Of a DNA stretch of 64,000 nucleotides, positions 34,323-47,688 are shown in pieces. Within the stretch, counting starts at the first letter, position 1, and every line of letters starts with the position of its first letter. Position numbers and translations under genes: made by a program. The DNA comes from Chromohalobacter beijerinckii (GTDB taxonomy: Bacteria > Pseudomonadota > Gammaproteobacteria > Pseudomonadales > Halomonadaceae): positions 1-64,000 of the forward strand of contig NZ_JAKGAK010000015.1 of NCBI RefSeq assembly GCF_023061185.1, read 5' to 3'. The notes beneath the pieces were generated by a model. The model had not been told where the DNA came from. It made no database searches and saw only the letters and a list, made by a program, of their open reading frames with translations.

Positions 34323-34990
34323 AGGATTTGGAGACGACTGCCGACGCGCTCGGCGCGGTCGGACAATTCACCGATCCATTCGATGATCTTATAGAGGAAG
34401 ATCACATCGACCGGCGGCAACTCGGCCTCCAGCTCGAAGAGCTGGCGACGAATATGCACCTGCTGATCGTCGGCCTGATGCTCGAGATCATGAAGCTCGC
34501 GGATAAAATCCTGCATGAGATCGCCGACGTTACGCCCAAAGCCGGAATCGAGAAGCTCCTGGAGCTCTTCGAGTGCCTTGCGCGCTTGGCCCACGGTGGC
34601 GATAGCGGTTTCGAGATAGGCGCGCATCGAAGGTGCCAGCGACTCCGGCACCTGCATCTGGCGGCCCAGCATGATGCCGGTAATATCGCGCGCCTTGTTG
34701 GCGATCTTATCCTGTACGCTGATCAACTCCAGCAGATCGGAACGCGAGACCGGCAAGAACATGCTGTTGGGAAGGTTGAGACGCAATTCGGTCTTGAGGG
34801 TATCGGCCTCATGCTCGAGTTCGGTGATCGCTTCTCGATGCGTGGCGGCGTCGTCCCAGTTGCCCGCCTGCGTGGCATCGAAAAACGGCAGGAGTCGTTC
34901 GGCGCATTCGCTGGTCTTGACGATGTGCGCGAGCAAGGGCTCGAAAGGCGAGCGCCCGAACAAGGCCGAAAACGGATTGGAAGTCACCAT
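34310..34990 (-). CDS. DUF47 (TIGR00153) PhoU-like protein
   Basis: This 226-residue all-helical protein matches the DUF47 family (ITELEHEADTLKTELRLNLP; LEHQADDQQVHIRRQLFELE), distant relatives of PhoU with metal-binding E-x-x-x-D repeats. Members are almost always encoded with a PiT transporter and are thought to control it. Here it precedes pit by 44 bp. Confidence 0.93.
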   Translation of the reverse strand: MVTSNPFSALFGRSPFEPLLAHIVKTSECAERLLPFFDATQAGNWDDAATHREAITELEHEADTLKTELRLNLPNSMFLPVSRSDLLELISVQDKIANKARDITGIMLGRQMQVPESLAPSMRAYLETAIATVGQARKALEELQELLDSGFGRNVGDLMQDFIRELHDLEHQADDQQVHIRRQLFELEAELPPVDVIFLYKIIEWIGELSDRAERVGSRLQILTAR

Positions 34991-35095
34991 AATGTCAGAT
35001 TCGATGCGTTGGGGAATGGCGGCGTCAGTATAGTGACTGCACCCCTTCTCGTCATGGAAAATTCACCCTCTTGTCATCAACGCTCAAGGACAGGC

Positions 35096-35944
35096 ATGGC
35101 TCAGGAAATCGAACTCAAGCTCGCCCTCGGCGCTAGCGGCCCGCAGGCGCTGCGCCAGCATCCGCGACTCGCGCACCACAGCATGCAGCGTGCGTGGCTC
35201 GCCAACACCTACTACGACACGCCAGGACGCGCCCTGGAGCGCGCGCGTATCGCCTTGCGCATTCGCCGCACGCCAGACGGCTACCTGCAGACTCTCAAGA
35301 CGGCAGGTAGCGGCCAGGGCGGCCTGCACGCACGCGGCGAATGGGAATGGCCGATCGATGGCGACGAACTGGATATCGACGGCATCCGTCAGCATGCGCC
35401 GGACACCATCGACGAAGCGGATCTCGCCCAACTTGCTCCGCGCTTCACCACTGACTTCACTCGCGAGCGCTGGGACATCGTCGAGGCAGACGCCACCATC
35501 GAGGTGGCGCTAGATATCGGCACTATTCATGCCGGTGACCGGCAAGTACCGATCCGCGAGCTGGAGCTCGAGCTCAAGGCAGGCAGCGCCGAGGCTCTAT
35601 GGCAACTGGCTGCCTCCCTCGCCGACGGCGTAGCACTCCGCCCCGCCAATGCCAGCAAGGCCCAGCGCGGCGCCGCCCTGCATGACGGCTGGACGCTCAC
35701 CGACAACGCCGCAGACGCCCAAAGTCACTGGAACGCGGCGCTCGAGGCGCTGGATGCTTGGCAGGACACGGGGCATGCGGACTATCGTTACCGCGCCGGC
35801 AGTCATCTGGAGGCACTTGGCGGCAGCGCCGCTCACCGCTTGGCGAGCGCCTTGCGTGACGCCGACGACGCGCGTCTCGATACCTGGCTCACGCCCGAGA
35901 TGAGCCGCGACTGGCTCGCCGCCTGGCACCACGCCACCACCTGA
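35096..35944 (+). CDS. CYTH-domain inorganic triphosphatase-like protein
   Basis: This 282-residue protein begins with the CYTH signature MAQEIELKLAL (ExExK at residues 4-8) and continues with the tunnel residues RIALRIRRTPDGYLQTLKTA and GEWEWPI. Relatives such as YgiF hydrolyse triphosphate; the last 80 residues look like a shortened CHAD domain. The ATG at 35096 directly precedes the motif. It is divergent from the DUF47-pit pair, which suggests a shared phosphate theme. Confidence 0.88.
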   Translation: MAQEIELKLALGASGPQALRQHPRLAHHSMQRAWLANTYYDTPGRALERARIALRIRRTPDGYLQTLKTAGSGQGGLHARGEWEWPIDGDELDIDGIRQHAPDTIDEADLAQLAPRFTTDFTRERWDIVEADATIEVALDIGTIHAGDRQVPIRELELELKAGSAEALWQLAASLADGVALRPANASKAQRGAALHDGWTLTDNAADAQSHWNAALEALDAWQDTGHADYRYRAGSHLEALGGSAAHRLASALRDADDARLDTWLTPEMSRDWLAAWHHATT

Positions 35945-35969
35945 CTGACGCGATGCAGGAGACCGACCT

Positions 35970-36851
35970 TTGACGTTGCCTTTCGAACCCGCCGACACAG
36001 GCCTGCGCAAGACGCTGTTCCACATCATCTTCGAGTCCGACACCAGGGCCGCGAAGATCTTCGACATCGTCCTCATCACGCTGATTCTCCTCAGCGTGGC
36101 GGTGGTGTTCGTGGACAGCGTGCCGAGCCTTCACGCCCGCTTCGGTGGGGCGTTCTACCTGCTCGAGTGGGGCTTCACGCTACTCTTCACATTGGAGCTG
36201 GCGGTACGGCTTTACTGCCTGGAACGCCCGCTACGCTACTTGAAGAGCTTCTATGGCATCGTCGATCTACTCTCCATCCTGCCCACCTGGCTCAGCCTGC
36301 TGATACCCGGCGCCCAGTCGCTTCTCGTGGTGCGTGTGCTACGTGCACTACGCGTCTTCAGAGTACTGCGCTTGATGGAATTCGTCGGTGAAGGCCGCAT
36401 GCTGACGCAGGCACTTACACGCAGCTATCGCAAGATCATGCTGTTTTTGTTCACAGTGCTGTTGATCATCACCATCTTCGGCGCTCTGATTTACATGATC
36501 GAGCCACCGGAGGCGGGCTTCACCAGCATGCCGCGTGCGATGTACTGGGCCATCGTCACGCTAACCACGGTGGGTTATGGCGACATCACTCCCACCACCC
36601 CGCTCGGCCAGTTCATCTCGGCGTGCATGATGATATTGGGGTACTCGATCATCGCCGTGCCCACGGGTGTCTTCTCGGCGGAGGTGATCCGCTCGATCCA
36701 TGAAGAACGCTACTCCGAAGAAGCCTGCCCTGGCTGCGGGCACGAAGGGCACGAGCGCGACGCCAAGTATTGCCGCAAATGTGGCACCTGGCTCGACGAA
36801 GACACCCAGGACCCCCGCCAGAGAGACGAGGCAGATGGCGCCTCCCAGTAG
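35970..36851 (+). CDS. Voltage-gated potassium channel with C-terminal zinc ribbon
   Basis: This 293-residue channel has six helices. The S4 segment (121-136) shows Arg at 122, 125, 128, 131 and 134, one every third residue, and the filter TVGYGD is at 200-205. After S6, residues 253-271 form a zinc ribbon with CPGC and CRKC pairs, an uncommon addition. It starts at TTG with AGGAG upstream. It probably sets potassium flux or membrane potential in a halophile. Confidence 0.9.
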   Translation: MTLPFEPADTGLRKTLFHIIFESDTRAAKIFDIVLITLILLSVAVVFVDSVPSLHARFGGAFYLLEWGFTLLFTLELAVRLYCLERPLRYLKSFYGIVDLLSILPTWLSLLIPGAQSLLVVRVLRALRVFRVLRLMEFVGEGRMLTQALTRSYRKIMLFLFTVLLIITIFGALIYMIEPPEAGFTSMPRAMYWAIVTLTTVGYGDITPTTPLGQFISACMMILGYSIIAVPTGVFSAEVIRSIHEERYSEEACPGCGHEGHERDAKYCRKCGTWLDEDTQDPRQRDEADGASQ

Positions 36852-37005
36852 AGGCACTGAAACCATAGTCGTTTCGTGAGAGCCATGCCGGTGACAAGCC
36901 GGCGCGAGGGTCATTCGTCATGGATGACGAATGTAGCGCCCAAGGAAGGGTTCATAGCGCCCTCGCGAAGGCTTGTTACCGCAGCTTTCCACCTTGTCTC
37001 CGTGC

Positions 37006-37626
37006 TTACTGGAACGGCGCCGTGTCGCCGCGCCCTTCACGGACGACAGTAGGCGGCATCTCGCGCATATCGACCACCGTGGTCGGGTCGAGATGGCAGG
37101 CACCGCCGTCGATGACGGCATCGAGATGCGCGCCAAAGCGTTCGCGGATCGCCTCGGGGTCGGTCATTGGTAGATCGTCGTCGACTGGGATCAACGTCAC
37201 GCTCATCAACGGCTCGCCCAGCGCCGCGAGCAACGCATGGCTGATGCGATGATCCGGCACGCGAACCCCGATGGAGCGCCGCTTGGGATGCAAGAGCAGA
37301 CGCGGCACCTCGTTGGTGGCGTTGAGAATGAAGGTATACGGCCCCGGCGTATGCGCCTTGAGCAGGCGGAACACGTCGTTATCGACCTTGGCGTAAGTGC
37401 CGATCTCGGACAGGTCGGAACACACCAGCGTGAAGTTATGCTTGTCATCCAGCGAGCGCAGCCACTTGATCTTCTCGATGGCCTTCTTCTCGCCCAGGCA
37501 GCAACCGAGCGCATAGCCCGAATCGGTCGGATAAGCGATCACGCCGCCACCGCGCAACAACGAGATCGTCTGATCGATGAGCCGTTTCTGCGGGTTGTCG
37601 GGATGAATCTGAAAGAACTGGGTCAT
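37006..37626 (-). CDS. yciO: Sua5/YciO/YrdC-family protein (YciO)
   Basis: This 206-residue protein has the YrdC fold (RGGGVIAYPTDSGYALGCCL; LKAHTPGPYTFIL; KRRSIGVRVPDH). The family includes threonylcarbamoyl-AMP synthase; YciO is a close but poorly active relative. A longer frame exists, but the ATG at 37626 has AAGGAGGCAGGC before it. It lies beside rnm, as yciO and yciV do in E. coli. Its physiological role is not settled. Confidence 0.92.
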   Translation of the reverse strand: MTQFFQIHPDNPQKRLIDQTISLLRGGGVIAYPTDSGYALGCCLGEKKAIEKIKWLRSLDDKHNFTLVCSDLSEIGTYAKVDNDVFRLLKAHTPGPYTFILNATNEVPRLLLHPKRRSIGVRVPDHRISHALLAALGEPLMSVTLIPVDDDLPMTDPEAIRERFGAHLDAVIDGGACHLDPTTVVDMREMPPTVVREGRGDTAPFQ

Positions 37627-37726
37627 GCCTGCCTCCTTGGGCCGGAAGAACGAACCGGAAGAACCGAGGACCGAACGTGCTGAGTAGCGTAGGTGCTGGG
37701 CCGCACGACGTGCCTCGTCCCCAGCA

Positions 37727-37995
37727 TAGGGCCTGTTGCCGTTTCGGCGCGAACCGCGTTGCTGCGCCAAATGGCGCCAGGCAAGGCGCAGGATGCAGAG
37801 AAGGGTGGTTCCCTTTTCCAATCCTGCAACGCCGCATGGCGCCATTTGCCGCGCAACCCGAAGGGCCGGTCCAGTTTTTGCACAGTGCTGCGTTATTCGT
37901 CGTTCATTTGGAACGACCAAACATCTCGCCTCATGCCTTGCTCCGCACAAAAACTGGCTCCGGCGCGGCCGTGCCTGAAACGGCAACAGGCCCTA
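37727..37995. mobile_element. MITE-like element with 19-bp inverted repeats
   Basis: The ends TAGGGCCTGTTGCCGTTTC (37727-37745) and its perfect complement (37977-37995) bound 269 bp that encode nothing. Nested inverted repeats (ATGGCGCC and GGCGCCAT) occur inside. TA at both outer ends fits a TA target duplication of the IS630/Tc1 type. It sits between yciO and rnm. Confidence 0.7.
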
Positions 37996-37998
37996 GCC

Positions 37999-38871
37999 TT
38001 ACGCGGCGAATCTCGCAAGCCTGGGGTGACGCCACACTGGTGTCACCGAACAGCGTGGCGGCGCACTCATCACGCCCGGTGCCAGCGGTCCACCCGGATA
38101 GTGAAAATCGCTGCCTTGCGAGCCCATGAGATCGCGCGCCTCGAGCTGGCGGGCCAGATCGCGTCCCACGTCGGCATTCTGGTGGCCGCTGATCAACTCG
38201 GCGGCCTCGCCCCCCGCCTCGCGGAAGGCATCCAGCAGCTGACCGCGCTTGCGATGCGTCAGCCGATAACGCAAGGGATGCGCCAGCACCGCGATGCCCT
38301 GGCTGTCGCGAATCCATTCGACTACCTCGCTGAGATAAGGCCAATGGGTCTTCACGTCGCCGGGCTTCCCGGCGCCCAGATACTTCTTGAAGGCCGTCGG
38401 CATGTCCGGGACCAAGCCCGCGGCCACCAGAGCCTTGGCGAAGTCCGGCCGCCCCAGAGGACGCTCGCTGCCGGCCTGCTCGCGGGCACGCGCCAGGGCG
38501 TCTTCGAGGCCGATCTTTTCGAGGCGCCGGGCGATTTCCTCGGCGCGCGCGTCGCGCGCTCGGGCCTGCGCCTCGAGCCCGGACAACAGGGCACCGCTGG
38601 CACCCTCGGGTAACAGCGCCACCACGTGAATGCCGATGCCACGCCACAAGGTGGATAACTCGCTCCCCGCCAGGCAACGCATGCCTAAGCTTTCAGCATG
38701 GCGCTGGGCCTCGGTGACACCGGCCACGGTGTCATGATCGGTCAGGGAAAAACGCGTGACGCCCTTGGCGTGGCAGACGTCGGTCAACGCTTGTGGCGAG
38801 AGCGCGCCATCGGAGGCGGTCGAATGCATGTGCAGATCGAGCCCAAGATCGGTCTCGAAGGTCTCGGGCAA
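37999..38871 (-). CDS. rnm: PHP-domain exoribonuclease/phosphoesterase (RNase AM, YciV)
   Basis: This 290-residue protein has the PHP metal-site motifs DLHMHSTASDGAL, LTDHDTV and AVLAHPLRYRL. The E. coli relative removes 5' nucleotides from RNAs, including rRNA precursors and pAp-like substrates. The only in-frame start is TTG at 38871, poorly placed. An ATG 24 bases further up (MSQPLPP) would be in frame if the C7 run at about 38872-38878 had one C fewer. Its stop is 4 bp from the MITE end, so the element lies right after the gene. Confidence 0.88.
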   Translation of the reverse strand: MPETFETDLGLDLHMHSTASDGALSPQALTDVCHAKGVTRFSLTDHDTVAGVTEAQRHAESLGMRCLAGSELSTLWRGIGIHVVALLPEGASGALLSGLEAQARARDARAEEIARRLEKIGLEDALARAREQAGSERPLGRPDFAKALVAAGLVPDMPTAFKKYLGAGKPGDVKTHWPYLSEVVEWIRDSQGIAVLAHPLRYRLTHRKRGQLLDAFREAGGEAAELISGHQNADVGRDLARQLEARDLMGSQGSDFHYPGGPLAPGVMSAPPRCSVTPVWRHPRLARFAA

Positions 38872-39003
38872 GGGGGGGTAAGGGTTGGCTCATGGGCATG
38901 ACGCGGTGCGGCGTCTTTGTCAGAATAGGCTCGCCATAGTGCTCGCTCGCGCCGCGCTGGGTCAATTCCCGTGCCGCGCCGGCACCTCACAGGATGCTCG
39001 CCG

Positions 39004-39573
39004 ATGAAAATGTTCTTGGATTTTCTGCCCATCGTATTGTTTTTCGCGGTGTATCACTTCAGCGGCGATATTCTGCTCGCCACCCTGGTGCTGATTCCCG
39101 CCACACTGCTGCAGGTCGCCTTCATGTGGTGGCGCTACCGCCGTGTGGAAAAGATGCAACTGGTGACCCTGGTACTGGTCGTCGTTATGGGTGGGGCGAC
39201 CGTGCTGTTTCACAACGCGGCGTTCATTCAATGGAAACCGACCGTGGTCAACTGGCTGTTCGCCTTCGCGTTTCTGATCGCACCGCTGTTCGGTGGCAAG
39301 ACCCTCGTGGAGCGTATGATGGGCAAAGCCATCACGCTTCCCGCCGCGACCTGGCGCCGCCTCAACCTCGCCTGGGCGCTCTTCTTCATTGTGCTGGGCG
39401 CGATCAATGTGTATGTCTTCAAGACCTACGACGAGGCCACTTGGGTCAACTTCAAGCTGTTCGGCATGCTGGGGCTGACTCTGTTGTTCGTGATCGGCCA
39501 GGGTCTCTACCTGGCGCGTCACATGTCCCACGATACGCTTCATCAAAACGACCACCAGAAGGATGACGTCTGA
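39004..39573 (+). CDS. yciB: Inner membrane septation protein YciB
   Basis: This 189-residue protein has five membrane helices and the family start [20 protein letters not shown] and the end of YciB/IspA proteins ([20 protein letters not shown]). It takes part in envelope maintenance and septation. The stop overlaps the yciI start. Confidence 0.95.
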   Translation: MKMFLDFLPIVLFFAVYHFSGDILLATLVLIPATLLQVAFMWWRYRRVEKMQLVTLVLVVVMGGATVLFHNAAFIQWKPTVVNWLFAFAFLIAPLFGGKTLVERMMGKAITLPAATWRRLNLAWALFFIVLGAINVYVFKTYDEATWVNFKLFGMLGLTLLFVIGQGLYLARHMSHDTLHQNDHQKDDV

Positions 39574-39872
39574 TGCTTTACTCAATCGTTAGCGACGATG
39601 TGCAAGACAGTCTCGAACGCCGCAAGGCGGCGCGTCCCGATCACCTGGCGCGTCTCGAGAAACTCCGCGACGAAGGGCGCCTGGTCCTCGCCGGCCCCAG
39701 CCCCGCCGTGGATGCCAACGACCCGGGCGAGGCCGGCTTCACCGGCAGCGTGGTGATCGCCGAGTTCGACAGCTTGCAGGATGCCCAGGCGTGGGCCGAC
39801 GCCGACCCCTTCGTGATCGCCGGCGTCTACGCCAAGGTCACCGTCAAGCCGTTCAAGAAGGTCTTGCCGTAA
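39573..39872 (+). CDS. yciI: YciI-family protein
   Basis: This 99-residue ferredoxin-like-fold protein matches YciI ([38 protein letters not shown]) with the His-Asp pair of a possible hydrolase. Function is unknown in detail. It overlaps yciB by one base and is cotranscribed. Confidence 0.93.
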   Translation: MLYSIVSDDVQDSLERRKAARPDHLARLEKLRDEGRLVLAGPSPAVDANDPGEAGFTGSVVIAEFDSLQDAQAWADADPFVIAGVYAKVTVKPFKKVLP

Positions 39873-39880
39873 CCGCACGT

Positions 39881-39928
39881 TTATCCACACCCGGAAGACA
39901 AACTCTTATGCACACCAGGTGTGGATAA
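39881..39928. promoter_or_regulatory. Cluster of three perfect DnaA boxes
   Basis: TTATCCACA (39881-39889), TTATGCACA (39906-39914) and the inverted TGTGGATAA (39920-39928) all match TTATNCACA exactly within 48 bp between yciI and mnmC. Three boxes at this density resemble DARS or datA-type sites, or a DnaA-regulated promoter for mnmC-ligA. The function is inferred. Confidence 0.65.
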
Positions 39929-40030
39929 CACTGTGAAGAGGCGGCGGACGACTTTCTCGATAGCGGTCGTCACGCCGCCTAGCCAATTTCGATCATTTTT
40001 TAACCAGTTTCCACGTCCTTGCCGAGAGCC

Positions 40031-44423
<4,393 letters not shown>

Positions 44424-44456
44424 GTCGCTTCCCGGCGTACCCCGCTTAAAACTCAA

Positions 44457-44510
44457 ACGGCGCCCTCCAAGGGGCGCCGTTGATCGTTTCGCCGGACCGA
44501 ATCCGGCGAA
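44457..44510. terminator. Convergent double hairpin terminator
   Basis: Two perfect stems follow each other: ACGGCGCCC and GGGCGCCGT (44457-44480) and TTCGCCGGA and TCCGGCGAA (44488-44510). They separate ligA-yheU from the convergent transporter gene. Confidence 0.75.
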
Positions 44511-44517
44511 GAACGCT

Positions 44518-45834
44518 TCAAGTAAAGAACATTGGCACGAGGATGCTGGAGATCAGCAGGATCAAGGCGCCACCCAGCCGCGAGGAGATCTGCGCGAAAG
44601 GCATCAGCTGCATGCGCTTGGCGGCGGAGAGTACCGCGACATCACCGGTGCCGCCCATATTGGCCATGCACAGCCCCGCGGTAATCGCCGACTCGACGGG
44701 ATAGAAGCCGACCAGCTTGCCGACCAGCCCGGCGCCAAAGGCGGCCCCGGCCACTACGGCGAGCACGATCATTACATAGGTCGGCGTGATGGCATCGATC
44801 ACCTGGCCGAGATCGGTATAGGCAATGCCGATCCCGAACAGCAGTGCGAAGGTCCAGTTCTTGGCGACGAACTGGAACCACTGCGAGGCGGACTCGTTGA
44901 TGCTTTCCGGCACTACGTTGGCGATCTTGAGCACGGCGACCAAGATGATCATCAGCGCATAGGGGTGCAGCGGGATGAAGCTACCCAGAATCTGCCCGGC
45001 GGTGAAGAACGTCAGCGCAGCGACGACACCGATGCCCAGCTTGGAGAGATCGAAGGTGCTCTTGCGCTCCTCGATTTCCACACCCGGCATCATCTGACCG
45101 TTACCCGTCAGTTTCGGAAAACGCTTGGCCAACCCGTTGAGCAGGCCCGCGATGATGATCGCGAAGACGTTACCCAGCGCCAGCGCCGGCACCAGAATCG
45201 AGATGTAGTAGCTCGCCGGCTGACCGAGAAGCTGCTCGTAGATCTGACTCAAGGGCACCGCGCCCGCGCCCATGCCGCCACCGAGAATCGGCAGAGTGAT
45301 GACCACCAGGGCGTCCTGCGGCGAAAAGCCCATCAATGCGCCAACGATCACCGCGAACAGCCCCGCGAAGAACACCGCGCAAATCAAGGGGAGCGCGTAA
45401 CGCGAGCCGACCTTGACCAACACCTTGGAATCCATGCCCAGGATACTGCCGGTAATCAGAGCGGCGATATAGAAATTGAGGAAGCCTCCGCCTTTCATGA
45501 ACTGGGTGACATTCTCGGAGATACTGGTAGGCAGCCAACCCACATAGACCAATGCGGCCGCGCCGAAGATGGCCAGGATCGCGCCACCGCCCAGGTAGCT
45601 TTTGACGATCGGCAGGCGATCACCGATGAAGCCCAGTAATTCACCGAGTATCATCATGACCAGCAGGGCACCGATCATGCCGCTGGGCAGCGTGTCGGTG
45701 AACATGGCCACGACCATGACAGCGAAAGAGATAAAGAAAACCGGCAGTGGCATGCCGAAGATGCGCAACGTACCCAGCGCGCTCGAAGCGTGCTGGGTAT
45801 CGTCCAGGCTTTGTGTAGCGGCACTGGTATTCAT
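44518..45834 (-). CDS. 2-hydroxycarboxylate transporter (CitS/MaeN family)
   Basis: This 438-residue membrane carrier has about eleven helices and the two GGxG-type re-entrant loops (LPILGGGMGAGAVPLSQIYE and LCMANMGGTGDVAVLSAAKR) of the 2HCT family, which takes up citrate or malate with sodium. The ATG at 45834 (MNTSAATQSL, GGGAGC upstream) is preferred over an earlier start. It is divergent from a CitAB-type two-component pair that should control it. Confidence 0.93.
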   Translation of the reverse strand: MNTSAATQSLDDTQHASSALGTLRIFGMPLPVFFISFAVMVVAMFTDTLPSGMIGALLVMMILGELLGFIGDRLPIVKSYLGGGAILAIFGAAALVYVGWLPTSISENVTQFMKGGGFLNFYIAALITGSILGMDSKVLVKVGSRYALPLICAVFFAGLFAVIVGALMGFSPQDALVVITLPILGGGMGAGAVPLSQIYEQLLGQPASYYISILVPALALGNVFAIIIAGLLNGLAKRFPKLTGNGQMMPGVEIEERKSTFDLSKLGIGVVAALTFFTAGQILGSFIPLHPYALMIILVAVLKIANVVPESINESASQWFQFVAKNWTFALLFGIGIAYTDLGQVIDAITPTYVMIVLAVVAGAAFGAGLVGKLVGFYPVESAITAGLCMANMGGTGDVAVLSAAKRMQLMPFAQISSRLGGALILLISSILVPMFFT

Positions 45835-46035
45835 TGGCGTGCTCCCATGTGTTGGAATCCACCCGCGCGGGCGGAGAACGTGAACGCCGCCGAGGATAAG
45901 CCGCACGTGCCGTGAACCAAGCTTTGCCAACTTATTAAAGCGTTTTGAAATTATTGAAAACGACGATCTTGTATCCGGCATAGCACGTCATGCTTGGGTA
46001 TTACACCAAGGTCGAAAATCACCCCATATGGCCCG

Positions 46036-47667
46036 ATGCGCATGCCCCGCTTGCCGACTGTTCGTCTCAATGTGCTGATCTCGCTACTCGTTGCCTCGAC
46101 GGTGATCGTTACGCTGGGCGTGGCGTTGTGGATGTTCGATGCCACCTTGCGCGACACTCAGGAAGAGGCCCAGGCGGCCCGTGTCACCGATATCGCCCAG
46201 GTCGTGGCGTCGCGACGGCGTGTCGTCAACGTGCTGAAGGAAGCAGGAGACAAGCGCGATTTCGCCGCCGATAGCGACGTTCAGGGGGAAATCGACGCCT
46301 TGCGCCAGCGTCTGAACGTGGACTTCATCGTGGTGATGAATCCCCATGCCATTCGTCTCACGCACCCCGATCCAACGCGTATCGGCGAGCATTTCCAGGG
46401 CGGCGACGAAGGCCCGGCACTGCAGGGCGAGCATTACGCCTCGCGGGCCGAGGGAACCCTGGGCGTCAGCATTCGCGGCTTCGCACCGGTACGCAATGAT
46501 GCCGGCGAGGTGATCGGCGCCGTCTCGGTAGGGGTGACACTGGATACGCTGGGCGCCCGCCTGTCCGACAACCGCCTGCACATGGTGCTGGGCATCGGGC
46601 TTCTAATGATTCTCGGCACCCTGGGTGCCAGCTGGCTGGCCCGTTACATCAAGCGTGTACTGATGGGTCTGGAACCGCACCAGATCACGCGTCTGGTGGA
46701 AGAACGCCAGGCGATTCTCGGCTCGGTGCACGAAGGCATTCTCGCGGTGGATGTCGCCGGGCGTATTACCCTGACCAACGCTGCCGCCTGCTCGCTGCTA
46801 GCCCAAGCGGGTCTTGAAGCGCCGGCGCTGGGCACGCCAATCATCGACTACCTACCGCAGAGCGGGCTGCCGGATGTGTTGCAAAACGGCAAGGCGTCGC
46901 TTGACCAGGAAGTCTTCATCAACGGCCAGGCGCTGCTCGCCAATCGCATGCCGATTCGCCACCAGGGCCAGGTGATTGGGGCAGTGGCGACCTTCCGCGA
47001 CAAGAGCGAAATACGTCTGCTTGCCGAGGAGCTGACCGGCGTCCGACGTTACGCCGAAGCTCTGCGCGCAGCGACGCATGAGTTCAAGAACAAGCTGCAT
47101 GTCATGCTCGGTCTGATGCAACTCGAGGAATACCCCGCACTGCACCGCTACCTGCGCGACGTGGCGGACCACCATGTCGCGCCGGGGGCGTCCCTGGTCG
47201 AAGGCATCGGCGAGCCGGTGTTGGCGGGCTTCCTGCTCGGCAAGCAGAGCGAGGCCCGCGAACGCGACATTACCTTGATGGTGGACGTCGAGGACGCCAT
47301 CCCCGCGCCGCGAGACCCCGCCATGATTCACACGCTGGTCATCGTGCTGGGCAACCTGCTGGAGAACGCCTTCGATGCTGTCGACGAACAACACGAGCGC
47401 CACGTCACGCTCACCATGGGCGTCGATGCCGCCCTGCTATCGCTGCATGTACAGGACACCGGCCCCGGCATCCCCGAGGCCATGCGAGAGCACATCTTCG
47501 CCAGCGGCACCTCGTCCAAGGGGCACCAACGCGGCCTCGGGCTGGCGATGGTGCACGAGCATGTCGGAGCACATGACGGTACCCTGGCGCTGTATTCCGA
47601 ACCCGGGCGCGGCACCTTGATCGAGGTCGCCCTGCCCTATCCCGTTTCGTCCACCACCGAGAATTGA
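46036..47667 (+). CDS. CitA/DcuS-type sensor histidine kinase
   Basis: This 543-residue kinase has a helix at about 14-34, a periplasmic PAS-like (sCache) sensor up to about 175, a second helix, a cytoplasmic PAS, the His box ATHEFKNKLHVMLGLMQLEE and HATPase (LENAFDAVDE, KGHQRGLGLAM). Residues such as the Arg and Lys pair in a periplasmic citrate pocket cannot be named with certainty. It probably senses citrate or another hydroxycarboxylate. ATG at 46042 is an alternative. Confidence 0.9.
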   Translation: MRMPRLPTVRLNVLISLLVASTVIVTLGVALWMFDATLRDTQEEAQAARVTDIAQVVASRRRVVNVLKEAGDKRDFAADSDVQGEIDALRQRLNVDFIVVMNPHAIRLTHPDPTRIGEHFQGGDEGPALQGEHYASRAEGTLGVSIRGFAPVRNDAGEVIGAVSVGVTLDTLGARLSDNRLHMVLGIGLLMILGTLGASWLARYIKRVLMGLEPHQITRLVEERQAILGSVHEGILAVDVAGRITLTNAAACSLLAQAGLEAPALGTPIIDYLPQSGLPDVLQNGKASLDQEVFINGQALLANRMPIRHQGQVIGAVATFRDKSEIRLLAEELTGVRRYAEALRAATHEFKNKLHVMLGLMQLEEYPALHRYLRDVADHHVAPGASLVEGIGEPVLAGFLLGKQSEARERDITLMVDVEDAIPAPRDPAMIHTLVIVLGNLLENAFDAVDEQHERHVTLTMGVDAALLSLHVQDTGPGIPEAMREHIFASGTSSKGHQRGLGLAMVHEHVGAHDGTLALYSEPGRGTLIEVALPYPVSSTTEN

Positions 47668-47688
47668 GCGAGCAATGAGAACGCCGGC

